From an uncultured Clostridia bacterium (lineage in GTDB: Bacteria > Bacillota > Clostridia > TANB77 > CAG-508), in assembly GCA_949538735.1 (NCBI GenBank), contig CATGLK010000001.1, positions 62,001-126,000 on the forward strand: 64,000 bases of DNA, given 5' to 3'. A program made the position numbers and the translations under genes. Below the pieces are notes generated by a model. That model searched no databases. It saw only the letters and a program-made list of their open reading frames with translations, and was not told the origin of the DNA. Below, one piece after another: positions 43,866 to 51,964 of the stretch. Numbering within the stretch: position 1 is the first letter of the stretch; each line of letters begins with the position of its first letter.

Positions 43866-45056
43866 TTATTTAGCCTCCTTTCTTAGTCCGAAATAGCGAT
43901 AAGGATTTTCTACTTTTCCTGTTTTTGCAATTTCGATTAAATCGTTGTAAACTCCTTCGATGTCGTCTGCTTTTGTATCTCTACCACCAATTCCATATAC
44001 ATAGTTTACTGCTGGTACGTGTTTTTCATTTACATACATTGCTGATGTTACATCTTCAAATAATGCTCCACCTGCTGCATTTAGAGAGTCTGCTTTGTCT
44101 AGTATTGCAACAGCTTTTAAATGTGATAAAGCGTCTGCAATTTCATCTACTGGGAAAGGTCTATATACACGAACTTTTAAAAGTCCTGCTTTTATTCCTT
44201 GTTTTCTTAATTTATCAACTACATATTTTGTAGTTCCTGCTGTTGAGTTCATACAAACAATTGCAACTTCGGCATCATCTAATTTGTATTCTTCAAATAG
44301 ACCGTATTTTCTACCTGTCATTTTTTCAAATTCTTCTGATACTTCTAATATTACTTTTTTAGCATTTTTCATTGCTTCTGCTTGTTGTGCTTTATGCTCA
44401 AATAAGTATGCTTGTAGGTCTAATGGTCCTACTGCTATTGGTTCTTCTCTATTTAATAGGTAATGTTCTGGTTGATATTTCCCAACGAATTCTTTTACTT
44501 TTTCGTCTTCTTCTAATTCTATATTTTCAATAGAGTGTGATGTTATAAATCCGTCTTGACATATCATTAATGGTAGCATAACATCTTTGTGTTCTGCTAT
44601 TCTATGTGCCATAAGTGTGTTGTCATATGCTTCTTGGTTGTTTTCTGAAAATAGCATAATCCAGCCAGCGTCTCTTACTCCCATTGCATCTGAATGGTCA
44701 TTGTGTATATTTAGTGGTCCTGATACTGCTCTGTTTACTAATGATAGCACTATTGGTAATCTTAAACTTGAAGCTATGTAAATCATTTCCCACATTAGTG
44801 ATAATCCGTTTGCTGATGTTGCTGTCATTGCTCTTGCTCCTGCTGCTTGAGCCCCAATACATGCTGACATTGCACTGTGTTCACTTTCAACTGCAACAAA
44901 TTCTGTGTCTACTGTCCCGTTTGCTACAAATGTTGAAAAGTATTGTGGTATTTCTGTTGAAGGTGTGATAGGAAATGCAGCTACTACGTCTGGATTGATT
45001 TGTTTCATGGCTATTGCTGCTGCTTCGTTACCACTTAATCTTTCTCTTATACTCAT
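43866..45056 (-). CDS. porA: Pyruvate:ferredoxin oxidoreductase alpha subunit
   Basis: 396 residues. LSGNEAAAIAMKQINPDVVA, AFPITPSTEIPQYFS (substrate region), MTATSANGLSLMWEMIYIAS and NIHNDHSDAMGVRDAGWIML. Separate alpha and beta subunits show the four-subunit enzyme, more typical of archaea and some deep-branching Clostridia than the single-chain PFOR. One base separates it from porB. Confidence 0.93.
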   Translation of the reverse strand: MSIRERLSGNEAAAIAMKQINPDVVAAFPITPSTEIPQYFSTFVANGTVDTEFVAVESEHSAMSACIGAQAAGARAMTATSANGLSLMWEMIYIASSLRLPIVLSLVNRAVSGPLNIHNDHSDAMGVRDAGWIMLFSENNQEAYDNTLMAHRIAEHKDVMLPLMICQDGFITSHSIENIELEEDEKVKEFVGKYQPEHYLLNREEPIAVGPLDLQAYLFEHKAQQAEAMKNAKKVILEVSEEFEKMTGRKYGLFEEYKLDDAEVAIVCMNSTAGTTKYVVDKLRKQGIKAGLLKVRVYRPFPVDEIADALSHLKAVAILDKADSLNAAGGALFEDVTSAMYVNEKHVPAVNYVYGIGGRDTKADDIEGVYNDLIEIAKTGKVENPYRYFGLRKEAK

Positions 45057-45071
45057 AATTTTTCTTCCTTT

Positions 45072-45356
45072 CTATTTCATTTCAATTGCTCCAAATGGGC
45101 ACACTTTTGCACAAACGCCACATCCTTTGCAATAATCATAATTAAAATCTTCTCTTTTACAATCTTTATTTACTGGAATTGCATCATCTGGGCAAACTGG
45201 GAAACATAGTCCACATTGTTTACACTTTTCGCTTAAAAATATAGGTTTTACGCTTCTCCAATCTCCTGTTTTAAATTCTCTAGCATTTCCAGCTTCGTAT
45301 ATATCTCCACCTGATGTCATTTTTTCCATTGGTGTGTTTGCATTTATAGTTGTCAT
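45072..45356 (-). CDS. porD: Pyruvate:ferredoxin oxidoreductase delta (ferredoxin) subunit
   Basis: 94 residues with two [4Fe-4S] motifs, CKQCGLCFPVCP and CKGCGVCAKVCP, passing electrons to external ferredoxin. Overlaps porC by 4 bp (coupled). Confidence 0.95.
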   Translation of the reverse strand: MTTINANTPMEKMTSGGDIYEAGNAREFKTGDWRSVKPIFLSEKCKQCGLCFPVCPDDAIPVNKDCKREDFNYDYCKGCGVCAKVCPFGAIEMK

Positions 45357-45931
45357 ATCTTTTTAACCTCCTTTAATGCCATTTCTAAAGCTTTCATATT
45401 TCCTTCTATAACTTCTGGTTTTTTAGCAAATTTATGCTTGAATGAACCTTTCATATCTTCTAATAGTTCTTCATCTGTCATAATTTTGCTTACTTTTACA
45501 ATTGCTGCAAGCATTGGTGTATTTGGAAAATATTTTCCAAGTGCTTCTTCTGATATCTTTCTTGCATCAATTGTGTAAACTTCTCCTTTATATCCTTTTA
45601 AAACTTCTTTTAAATATTCTGCTGATTTTGTTGTGTTTATTACAATTGCTCCTGTTTCCTTTAATCCAGCTGTTACATCAACTGATTCTAAAAGTGAATC
45701 GTCTACAACTACTACATAGTCTGGTTCGTATATGTTGCTGTGAATTGTAATAGGGCTACTGCTAATTCTGTTGTAGGCTGTTATTGGCGCTCCCATTCTT
45801 TCTGGCCCATATTCTGGGAAACCTTGGATGTATTTTCCTGTGTTGAATGCTGCGTCTGCTAGTAATAATGATGCTGTTTTTGCTCCTTGACCGCCTCTTC
45901 CATGCCATCTTATTTCTATTAAGTTTTCCAT
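45353..45931 (-). CDS. porC: Pyruvate:ferredoxin oxidoreductase gamma subunit
   Basis: 192 residues. EIRWHGRGGQGAKTASLLLA and QGFPEYGPERMGAPITAYNR are diagnostic of the gamma subunit. First gene of the operon; ATG 45931 after GGAGGCAA. Confidence 0.94.
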   Translation of the reverse strand: MENLIEIRWHGRGGQGAKTASLLLADAAFNTGKYIQGFPEYGPERMGAPITAYNRISSSPITIHSNIYEPDYVVVVDDSLLESVDVTAGLKETGAIVINTTKSAEYLKEVLKGYKGEVYTIDARKISEEALGKYFPNTPMLAAIVKVSKIMTDEELLEDMKGSFKHKFAKKPEVIEGNMKALEMALKEVKKI

Positions 45932-45993
45932 TGTTTTTGTTGCCTCCTTTTTTATTTTTTACGAGTTTAGTATATGACTAAATCTGTTTAATG

Positions 45994-47100
45994 TCAAGCG
46001 AATTTTGTCAAACCTGACCGCCTAGGTTGAAACTTTTTCGGTCTGTCACGAAAGGTTTTAATTGGAATTAAAAACAAAGCTCCAACTATTATTGGCAAAT
46101 AGAAAGTATACATTCTCCAAAATAAAATAGACATATTAATTGTACCTTCTTTAAAAATTGATTGGAACAACAAATAAAATCCACCTTCTGCACCAAGACC
46201 TGAACCAGGTGTTGGAATAAACATCATTATTAGTAGCAATACTGCTTGTGTTGGGATGATTTGCCAAAATGTTACTCCACTATTTCCAAATGCTTTATAC
46301 ACCATATATGTTATTGAATAATATGCAAAGCTTTGAATTGTAGCAGAAATAAACATTTTCAAAACCATTTTTTTCTCTTGCTTCATATATAAAAATTGTT
46401 CTCTAAAATTATCTATACTTTTGTCTAACTTTTCTATTGTTTGTTCTGGATGTTTTAATATATGTATTTTTCCTAGAAATTTTATTATTGGTGTTGTAAA
46501 AAATGTTATTATTCTTTTCTTAATTCCTACCAAAATTACTCCTATTATAGCTAATATGTTCACACTAAATCCAGCAACTGCCACCCAAATGTATTGTTGC
46601 ATTAATCCAGCAAAAAATTGAAATTCAAATAATACTACAACTATTGTACTTACCACTAGTGCTGTTTGCGTAATTATGAATTTCATTGCCATTGCTGATA
46701 ATGAATCACTTACCCTTTTCCCTGTTTTGCTTAGCTCATATGCTTGCATTGGCTGTCCACCTGATGCGAATGGCGTTATATTATTAAACAATTGCCCAAT
46801 CATTGTTACTTTGAATGCATTTTTAAATGTTTGCTTTTCATACATTCTTTTTAGCGGAATGTATAGTGTAATTGCATCACAAATCCAATTTATTCCTAGA
46901 CATACTATTCCTAGCATTACCCATTTGTAATCAACGCTTTTTAGCACTTGTATTATGTTGTCTATTCCATCAACACTGAACATATATATTAGTAATCCTA
47001 TAAATATTACTAATATTAATGCGAAATTTATTATTGTCATTTTTTTGTTGACTGGCTTTTTTTCTTGCACTTGCTCGTTTTCTATTTTTTGTTCTTCCAA
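45994..47100 (-). CDS. Lysylphosphatidylglycerol synthase TM-domain (UPF0104) protein
   Basis: About 350 residues with eight or so membrane helices, related to the flippase half of MprF and AglD. Conserved TPFASGGQPMQAYELSKTGK and FIPTPGSGLGAEGGFYLLFQ. Starts at TTG 47100 (after GGGAGAG). The last 20 residues (TFRDRPKKFQPRRSGL...) come from a degenerate GGGAC repeat, so the native end was probably at about residue 347. This tail holds the only in-frame CGG not followed by A (CGGT, 46020-46017); +1 reading there stops after GQV. Confidence 0.85.
   Translation of the reverse strand: MEEQKIENEQVQEKKPVNKKMTIINFALILVIFIGLLIYMFSVDGIDNIIQVLKSVDYKWVMLGIVCLGINWICDAITLYIPLKRMYEKQTFKNAFKVTMIGQLFNNITPFASGGQPMQAYELSKTGKRVSDSLSAMAMKFIITQTALVVSTIVVVLFEFQFFAGLMQQYIWVAVAGFSVNILAIIGVILVGIKKRIITFFTTPIIKFLGKIHILKHPEQTIEKLDKSIDNFREQFLYMKQEKKMVLKMFISATIQSFAYYSITYMVYKAFGNSGVTFWQIIPTQAVLLLIMMFIPTPGSGLGAEGGFYLLFQSIFKEGTINMSILFWRMYTFYLPIIVGALFLIPIKTFRDRPKKFQPRRSGLTKFA
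46003..46057. repeat. Degenerate GGGAC repeat supplying a protein C terminus
   Basis: CCTAGGTTGAAACTTTTTCG then GTCTGTCACGAAAGG resembles the family-B unit AAACTTTTTTGGCCTGTCCCAAAA with mutations. It is read through by the UPF0104 gene. Confidence 0.6.
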
Positions 47101-47142
47101 TTTGTCACTCTCCCTAGTTATTTTTTTATTATTAGTTAGTTA

Positions 47143-48417
47143 TTAGTCAATATATAAATCTTTATCAACATTCTCTTTTGTCTTTCTTTTGTTACAAATA
47201 TTATCAACATCTTCTATTGTATTACTAATTATTTGCTTCGAACGAATCTTGGTAATTTCTGTAGGTCCTTCCTTATATTGTTTTAACACTTCTGTACCTT
47301 CTATTGTTCTTTTTGGTACTGTTCGTCCTTCTGCCATCTCCAAACCTGCATTTCTTGCATAAAATATCCCACGGTCTAAAGCTCCTTGTAAATCCGAATA
47401 ACCCTTTTGCCTATAACTCTTTGAATTTAGATACTGAATATATTCTTTACCTGATGAATGCAATGTGTTAATAGCACGTGAATATAGTTTATGCCCTGCA
47501 TAATTTAGTGGACTTACAAAGTCAAAATCATTTACTTCAAATCTATTAATATCTTTTTTATCCCCTATTGATATTCTTAAGTAGTTTCTCCAATTGTATT
47601 GAATTGCTCCTGATACTATTTTGTCCACGTTTTCTCTATTAAATCTGTTTTTTATTTCCGCCATTGTATTTCCTGTTCCTATATTGTCATCTAGCAACAG
47701 TACTGTTTTTCCCTTTTCAAAAATTCTATTTGAAGACATTAATGACCTTATAGTTTTTGTATCAGTATGGGTTGTTTCTTCAATATATTTGCTTTTTAAC
47801 AAATTCGTAAAATCATATCCATACATTTCTTTTATAAATGGTCCTATATATACACTTCCATAACCAGGTGTTAAAACTTCTATATTGTCTAAACCTTTTT
47901 TCAAATTTAATGATTTCAGAAACGTATATAGCATAGCTTTGTTGTCCATTTCAATAGCTCTTCTTTCTGAGTTTTCTTCTCCTTGTGGTAAAATGTTTTC
48001 TTTTTCTACCTTTATTAAACCTTTTCCTTCTAAAAGCACTAAAATATTTTTGACATCTTCCATTAAGCATTTCTCTGCTTTTGTTAGTTTATTTATAAAT
48101 TCGTCATTTTTGTTGTTTTTTATATATTCTTCAAATTCTCTAAAATAAACTTTTGCTGAGCAATTTAGCATATTTTCCAATATAACAAAATTCTTTTTGT
48201 TTAGCCTTCTTGTGAGTAGTTTTTTTAATTCTTCTCTTTCCTGTGATAATTCAGTCATACTTTTTACATTATAATATTCTTTTGATCTTGATAGGTACTC
48301 TCTATCATTTTCATTTTTCTCGATAATTGGTGTTACATATTTTTCTATCCCTTTTACATCCTTTAAATTTATTATACCTACAATATCAAAGTCTTTTAAT
48401 TCCAATTTTTCTTCCAT
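47143..48417 (-). CDS. Phosphoribosyltransferase-domain protein, unknown system
   Basis: 424 residues. A helical, charged N-terminal half (about 40-140) without known family is followed by a type I phosphoribosyltransferase-like domain (about 170-330): LTPGYGSVYIGPFIKEMYG and the PRPP loop VLLLDDNIGTGNTM (about 235-250). The C-terminal part (DRGIFYARNAGLEMAEGRTV) is basic. ATG 48417 overlaps the upstream NADAR gene stop in TAATG, so the two products are made together. Function unknown; the pairing suggests nucleotide or ADP-ribose chemistry. Confidence 0.75.
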   Translation of the reverse strand: MEEKLELKDFDIVGIINLKDVKGIEKYVTPIIEKNENDREYLSRSKEYYNVKSMTELSQEREELKKLLTRRLNKKNFVILENMLNCSAKVYFREFEEYIKNNKNDEFINKLTKAEKCLMEDVKNILVLLEGKGLIKVEKENILPQGEENSERRAIEMDNKAMLYTFLKSLNLKKGLDNIEVLTPGYGSVYIGPFIKEMYGYDFTNLLKSKYIEETTHTDTKTIRSLMSSNRIFEKGKTVLLLDDNIGTGNTMAEIKNRFNRENVDKIVSGAIQYNWRNYLRISIGDKKDINRFEVNDFDFVSPLNYAGHKLYSRAINTLHSSGKEYIQYLNSKSYRQKGYSDLQGALDRGIFYARNAGLEMAEGRTVPKRTIEGTEVLKQYKEGPTEITKIRSKQIISNTIEDVDNICNKRKTKENVDKDLYID

Positions 48418-49037
48418 TATTCCTCTTCTTCCTTTAAAAAGTCTTTTAAACAATTCAATTCTTTTTCAAACTCATATCTTGTAAATACTGTTTCGCTCTT
48501 TTCCCTTGTTCCCATCGTATGTATAATCAGCTTATCACATTTTAGTAAAACATTTCTATATAATGGATTTTGAATTGCAGATATATATAGTTCATCCACT
48601 AAATCATCATACTGTTCACTAAATCTATCTATTGCTTCACCTTGCCAATAAATTATTCCTGTACCTTTCCAATCCCAGTCACTACAAATCTTTATATGAT
48701 TTGATGTTAATCCACTATAATTAAATACTAAATTTTGCATTTCGACATCTCTAAATTTTATTCCTTGGAAAAATGATTCTATGCTTTGTAGTTTCTTTCC
48801 TTTAAATTCAAATTCATATGGAAATAAGTTCGACAATACTTTTGCATATGGTCCACTATGTTTGAAACCTGCATTTATCCATTTTTCACACTCTCCAACT
48901 TCTTTTCCTTCTTCATTAACTAATGGCTCTCCTTCATAATAATTGCCATCTTCTCTTTCTTCTACTTCTTTTAATTCGTATTGATAATTTTCTTTGAACT
49001 TTTTAAATTCTTTTAATTCTTTTTCTATTTTATTCAT
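48417..49037 (-). CDS. NADAR (YbiA/DUF1768-like) domain protein
   Basis: 206 residues from ATG 49037, after AAAAGGAGA. N-terminal coiled coil (about 1-30), then a NADAR-like domain: VLSNLFPYEFEFKGKKLQSI followed by ESFFQGIKF, and a WDWKGTGIIYWQGEAIDRFS region. NADAR domains act on N-glycosidic ADP-ribose-type substrates; some remove ADP-ribose from guanine in DNA as DarT antitoxins. The match is partial (changed C terminus). Operon with the downstream phosphoribosyltransferase gene. Confidence 0.72.
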   Translation of the reverse strand: MNKIEKELKEFKKFKENYQYELKEVEEREDGNYYEGEPLVNEEGKEVGECEKWINAGFKHSGPYAKVLSNLFPYEFEFKGKKLQSIESFFQGIKFRDVEMQNLVFNYSGLTSNHIKICSDWDWKGTGIIYWQGEAIDRFSEQYDDLVDELYISAIQNPLYRNVLLKCDKLIIHTMGTREKSETVFTRYEFEKELNCLKDFLKEEEE

Positions 49038-49090
49038 ACTATTTCTCCTTTTATTTTTTCCAATTATATCACAACTCACATAGAAAAAAC

Positions 49091-49120
49091 AGAAAAACAA
49101 GCTAAAAATTTAGCTTGTCT
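49091..49120 (-). terminator. Terminator of the ferredoxin gene
   Basis: GACAAGCTAAATTTTTAGCTTGTTTTTC on the minus strand; perfect 10-bp stem plus T-run. Confidence 0.8.
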
Positions 49121-49138
49121 GATAATTCTTTTAGAAAG

Positions 49139-49190
49139 ATGTGTCCCAAAGTGGACAAAATGTCCATTTGGAAACGTCCCCAATGGGACA
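49139..49190. repeat. GGGAC repeat, family D
   Basis: GATGTGTCCCAAAGTGGACA then AAATGTCCATTTGGAAACGT and CCCCAATGGGAC, ending one base before the ferredoxin stop codon, i.e. in its 3' UTR. Confidence 0.85.
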
Positions 49191-49361
49191 TTATTCCTCA
49201 ACTGGTGCTTCTACTGGACAAACACCTGCGCAAGTACCACAGCTAATGCAAGCTGATTGGTCTATCACGAATTTATCATCACCTTGTGATATGCAACCTA
49301 CTGGACATTCTGCTGCACAAGCTCCACAAGATATACATTTATCTGTAATTTTATATGCCAT
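49191..49361 (-). CDS. 2[4Fe-4S] ferredoxin
   Basis: 56-residue clostridial-type ferredoxin. CISCGACAAECPVGC and CISCGTCAGVCPVEA carry the eight ligand cysteines. ATG 49361 after GGGAGGTGA. Likely electron acceptor of the pyruvate:ferredoxin oxidoreductase encoded nearby. Confidence 0.95.
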   Translation of the reverse strand: MAYKITDKCISCGACAAECPVGCISQGDDKFVIDQSACISCGTCAGVCPVEAPVEE

Positions 49362-49398
49362 TTTTTTCACCTCCCATAATTCTCTTATTTTCTATCTA

Positions 49399-50238
49399 CT
49401 ATTCCTTACTGGTTTTCTCTTTATTAGCCTTCTCATTTCTAACTATTTCATTTGCTTTATATTTTTTGTAAAAATAGCCATCGTCATCTTTTATTTTTAC
49501 CCTTACTATTTCTTTTAAGGTTTCTACACCATCTACTTCTCCTACTCCGTCTGGTGTTTTTACCCTTTCGCCAACTTCAGGTAATCTTGATAGTTTTTCT
49601 TCATATACTTCATTTTCGTATTTTAAGCAACACATTAGTCTACCACAGTTTCCTGAGATTTTCGAAGGATTTAGAGATATGTTTTGTTCTTTTGCCATTT
49701 TTATTGTTACTGCGTCAAAGTCACTTAGGAATGTGCAACAGCAAAGTTCTCTACCGCAAACTCCGTTTCCACCTATTCTTTTTACTTCGTCTCTTACTCC
49801 TATTTGACGTAGTTCTATTCTTGTTTTATATATTGATGCTAGGTCTTTTACTAAATCTCTAAAATCTACTCTTCCGTCTGCTATAAAGAAAAATAGCATT
49901 TTACTGTCGTCAAATTTGCATTCAACATCTGTTAATTGCATATCTAATTTGTGTTCTTTTATCTTCTTTTGGCACATTCTATATGCATCTTTTTCCATTC
50001 TTCTACATTCATCATAACGTTTGTTGTCTCTATTATTTGCTAGCCTTACTACTTTTTTCAGTGGTTCTATTATTTTTTCGTCTTCTACATATCTGTTTGG
50101 TATCGCTACTTCTCCATATTCCTCACCTTGTGCTGTTTCTACTATTACTTTGTCGCCTTTTCTTACTTTTAAGTATCTTGGATTGAAGAAATATATTTTT
50201 CCTAATTTTTTAAATCTTACTCCTATTATATTTTTCAA
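49399..50238 (-). CDS. ricT: PSP1-domain protein RicT (YaaT)
   Basis: About 279 residues. Part of the Ric (Y) complex that affects RNase Y-dependent mRNA processing and sporulation in Bacillus. Signature cysteines CGRELCCCTFLSDF and NCGRLMCCLKYENEVY bind Fe-S clusters. The TTG at 50238 with GGGGAGA is the best start (LKNIIGVRFKKLG); the longer frame to 50313 overlaps holB. Follows holB, as in Firmicutes. Confidence 0.93.
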   Translation of the reverse strand: MKNIIGVRFKKLGKIYFFNPRYLKVRKGDKVIVETAQGEEYGEVAIPNRYVEDEKIIEPLKKVVRLANNRDNKRYDECRRMEKDAYRMCQKKIKEHKLDMQLTDVECKFDDSKMLFFFIADGRVDFRDLVKDLASIYKTRIELRQIGVRDEVKRIGGNGVCGRELCCCTFLSDFDAVTIKMAKEQNISLNPSKISGNCGRLMCCLKYENEVYEEKLSRLPEVGERVKTPDGVGEVDGVETLKEIVRVKIKDDDGYFYKKYKANEIVRNEKANKEKTSKE

Positions 50239-50309
50239 ATAAATTCTCCCCTTTGTTTGCATTTTATTTGAGTATGTTATATTTTGATTTTTGCTTGGAC
50301 TTTTAATTT

Positions 50310-51158
50310 TCAAGCTATTTCTTCACATATGTTAAATAACATATTATCTATACTCATATCATAATTTGCGTTTTGTTTCAATCTTTTTTTCGTATTTTCC
50401 ACAATTTGTATACAATTTGTGTACTCATATGCTTCTTTTGCTTTCTTTAGTAATAGTATGTTGATATAATCTAGCATTTCAAAAATCTCATCTTTTTCCT
50501 TATATAAGATTTCTGCTGATTTCGTTATTTCTATTAAATCTTTTGTTGCTATTTTATTTACTAAACTTTCTAATGCCTGATATATGTCTTCTTTGTCTTT
50601 TAGGTTTAACGCTTTTCCTATACTACCTTGATACATTTGTAACATATTTTGTGTAATATTTTGCATTCCATAATTCACTTGTAAATATTTTTTTAATTGC
50701 TCATCATCTATTTTGTTAAAATGTAATATCATACATCTTGATTTTATAGTTGTTAAAAATGCGTTTTCATTTACACCAATTAATATTATCGTCACAAATT
50801 CAGGTGGTTCTTCAAGTGTTTTTAATAAGCAATTTTGAGCTTCACTTGTCATTTTATCTGCTTGGTCTATTATATACACCTTTCTTTTTGCACCAATTGG
50901 TTTTTCTTGCACCTTTTTTTGCATTTCTCTTATTTGCTCTATTTTGATACTGTTCCCATCTGGTTCTATATATAATAAATCTGGTATATTTTCAGTGTCT
51001 TCAACTTCTAGTATCTTTATTGCAAATTCTCTTGCAATCATTTTTTTACCTATCCCTGAAATTCCTAAAAACATATAGCTGTGTGATATTTTGTTATTAG
51101 TTATTGCTTGTTCTAGTATTTTTTTTATTGGCTCATTTCCAATTATATTTTCAAACAT
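50310..51158 (-). CDS. holB: DNA polymerase III delta' subunit
   Basis: 282 residues, clamp-loader subunit. MFENIIGNEPIKKILEQAIT, altered P-loop LGISGIGKKMIA, YIIDQADKMTSEAQNCLLKT followed by LEEPPEFVTIILIG, and SRC in the sensor region. The zinc cysteines of many delta' proteins are not seen. Located before ricT, as in Bacillus. Confidence 0.92.
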   Translation of the reverse strand: MFENIIGNEPIKKILEQAITNNKISHSYMFLGISGIGKKMIAREFAIKILEVEDTENIPDLLYIEPDGNSIKIEQIREMQKKVQEKPIGAKRKVYIIDQADKMTSEAQNCLLKTLEEPPEFVTIILIGVNENAFLTTIKSRCMILHFNKIDDEQLKKYLQVNYGMQNITQNMLQMYQGSIGKALNLKDKEDIYQALESLVNKIATKDLIEITKSAEILYKEKDEIFEMLDYINILLLKKAKEAYEYTNCIQIVENTKKRLKQNANYDMSIDNMLFNICEEIA

Positions 51159-51187
51159 TTAATATTCTCCTTGCTTTAGGATAGATA

Positions 51188-51238
51188 TGTCCCAAAATGG
51201 ACAAAATGTCCAAAAGGAAACGTCCCCAATGGACACTA
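51188..51238. repeat. GGGAC repeat, family D
   Basis: TGTCCCAAAATGGACAAAAT then GTCCAAAAGGAAACGTCCCC and AATGGACA, ending in the lepB 3' end. Confidence 0.85.
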
Positions 51239-51874
51239 TTGGACTTTTCCCCATTTGTCTAGCGGCCATATTCTCATTGCTACTGTGCTTTCGATTTTTT
51301 CTAGTGGTACACATCCAAATGCACGGCAGTCTGTGCTGTGGTTACGGTTGTCTCCCATTGCAAATACGCAATTTTCTGGTACTATAAAGTCGTCAAATCC
51401 AACTCCGTTTCCAATTAGGTCTGTTACTATTCCTGGTTGTAAGTATGGTTCGTCTAGCTCTTGCTCGTTTATATATACTTTTCCGTCTTTTATTTGTACA
51501 TGTTCTCCTGGCAATGCTATTACTCTTTTTATAAAGCTTCTTTTTCCTATTTCTAAGAAGTTTTTAACAAACCATTCCATTCCACTTATTTTTTTGTATT
51601 GTGCTATTGGTTCTGCGTTTTCTATTTCTGCTCTTGTGAAGCTTGTTTTTTCTGGTTCTTCAAATGTTATTATTTGACCTTTTTTTGGTAGTGTTTTTGT
51701 TGTTCTTCCCCACCTGTTTAGCCATAGTCTTTGGCCTTCTATTAGTGTTGGTTTCATAGATTCCATTTTTACTATTGTAGGTGTTCCTATAAAATATCTA
51801 AATATCATTGCTAATGCTAATGCTATTATTATGCAATATGCCCATTCTAAAATTTCTTTTAATGAATCGCTCAT
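51236..51874 (-). CDS. lepB: Signal peptidase I
   Basis: 212 residues. One N-terminal membrane anchor (WAYCIIIALALAMIFRYFI), catalytic Ser in MESMKPTL and Lys in FIKRVIALPGEHV, then GDNRNHSTDCRAFGCV. This is the bacterial (Ser-Lys) type, distinct from the SipW-type enzyme at 62.5 kb. Confidence 0.95.
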   Translation of the reverse strand: MSDSLKEILEWAYCIIIALALAMIFRYFIGTPTIVKMESMKPTLIEGQRLWLNRWGRTTKTLPKKGQIITFEEPEKTSFTRAEIENAEPIAQYKKISGMEWFVKNFLEIGKRSFIKRVIALPGEHVQIKDGKVYINEQELDEPYLQPGIVTDLIGNGVGFDDFIVPENCVFAMGDNRNHSTDCRAFGCVPLEKIESTVAMRIWPLDKWGKVQ

Positions 51875-51964
51875 AATATGATTTCCTTTCGTTTTTTTAT
51901 TTTTATAGATTGTCTTATGTTATACACTAATTTTTATTATACATTAATTTTTTATTTTTTTCAA

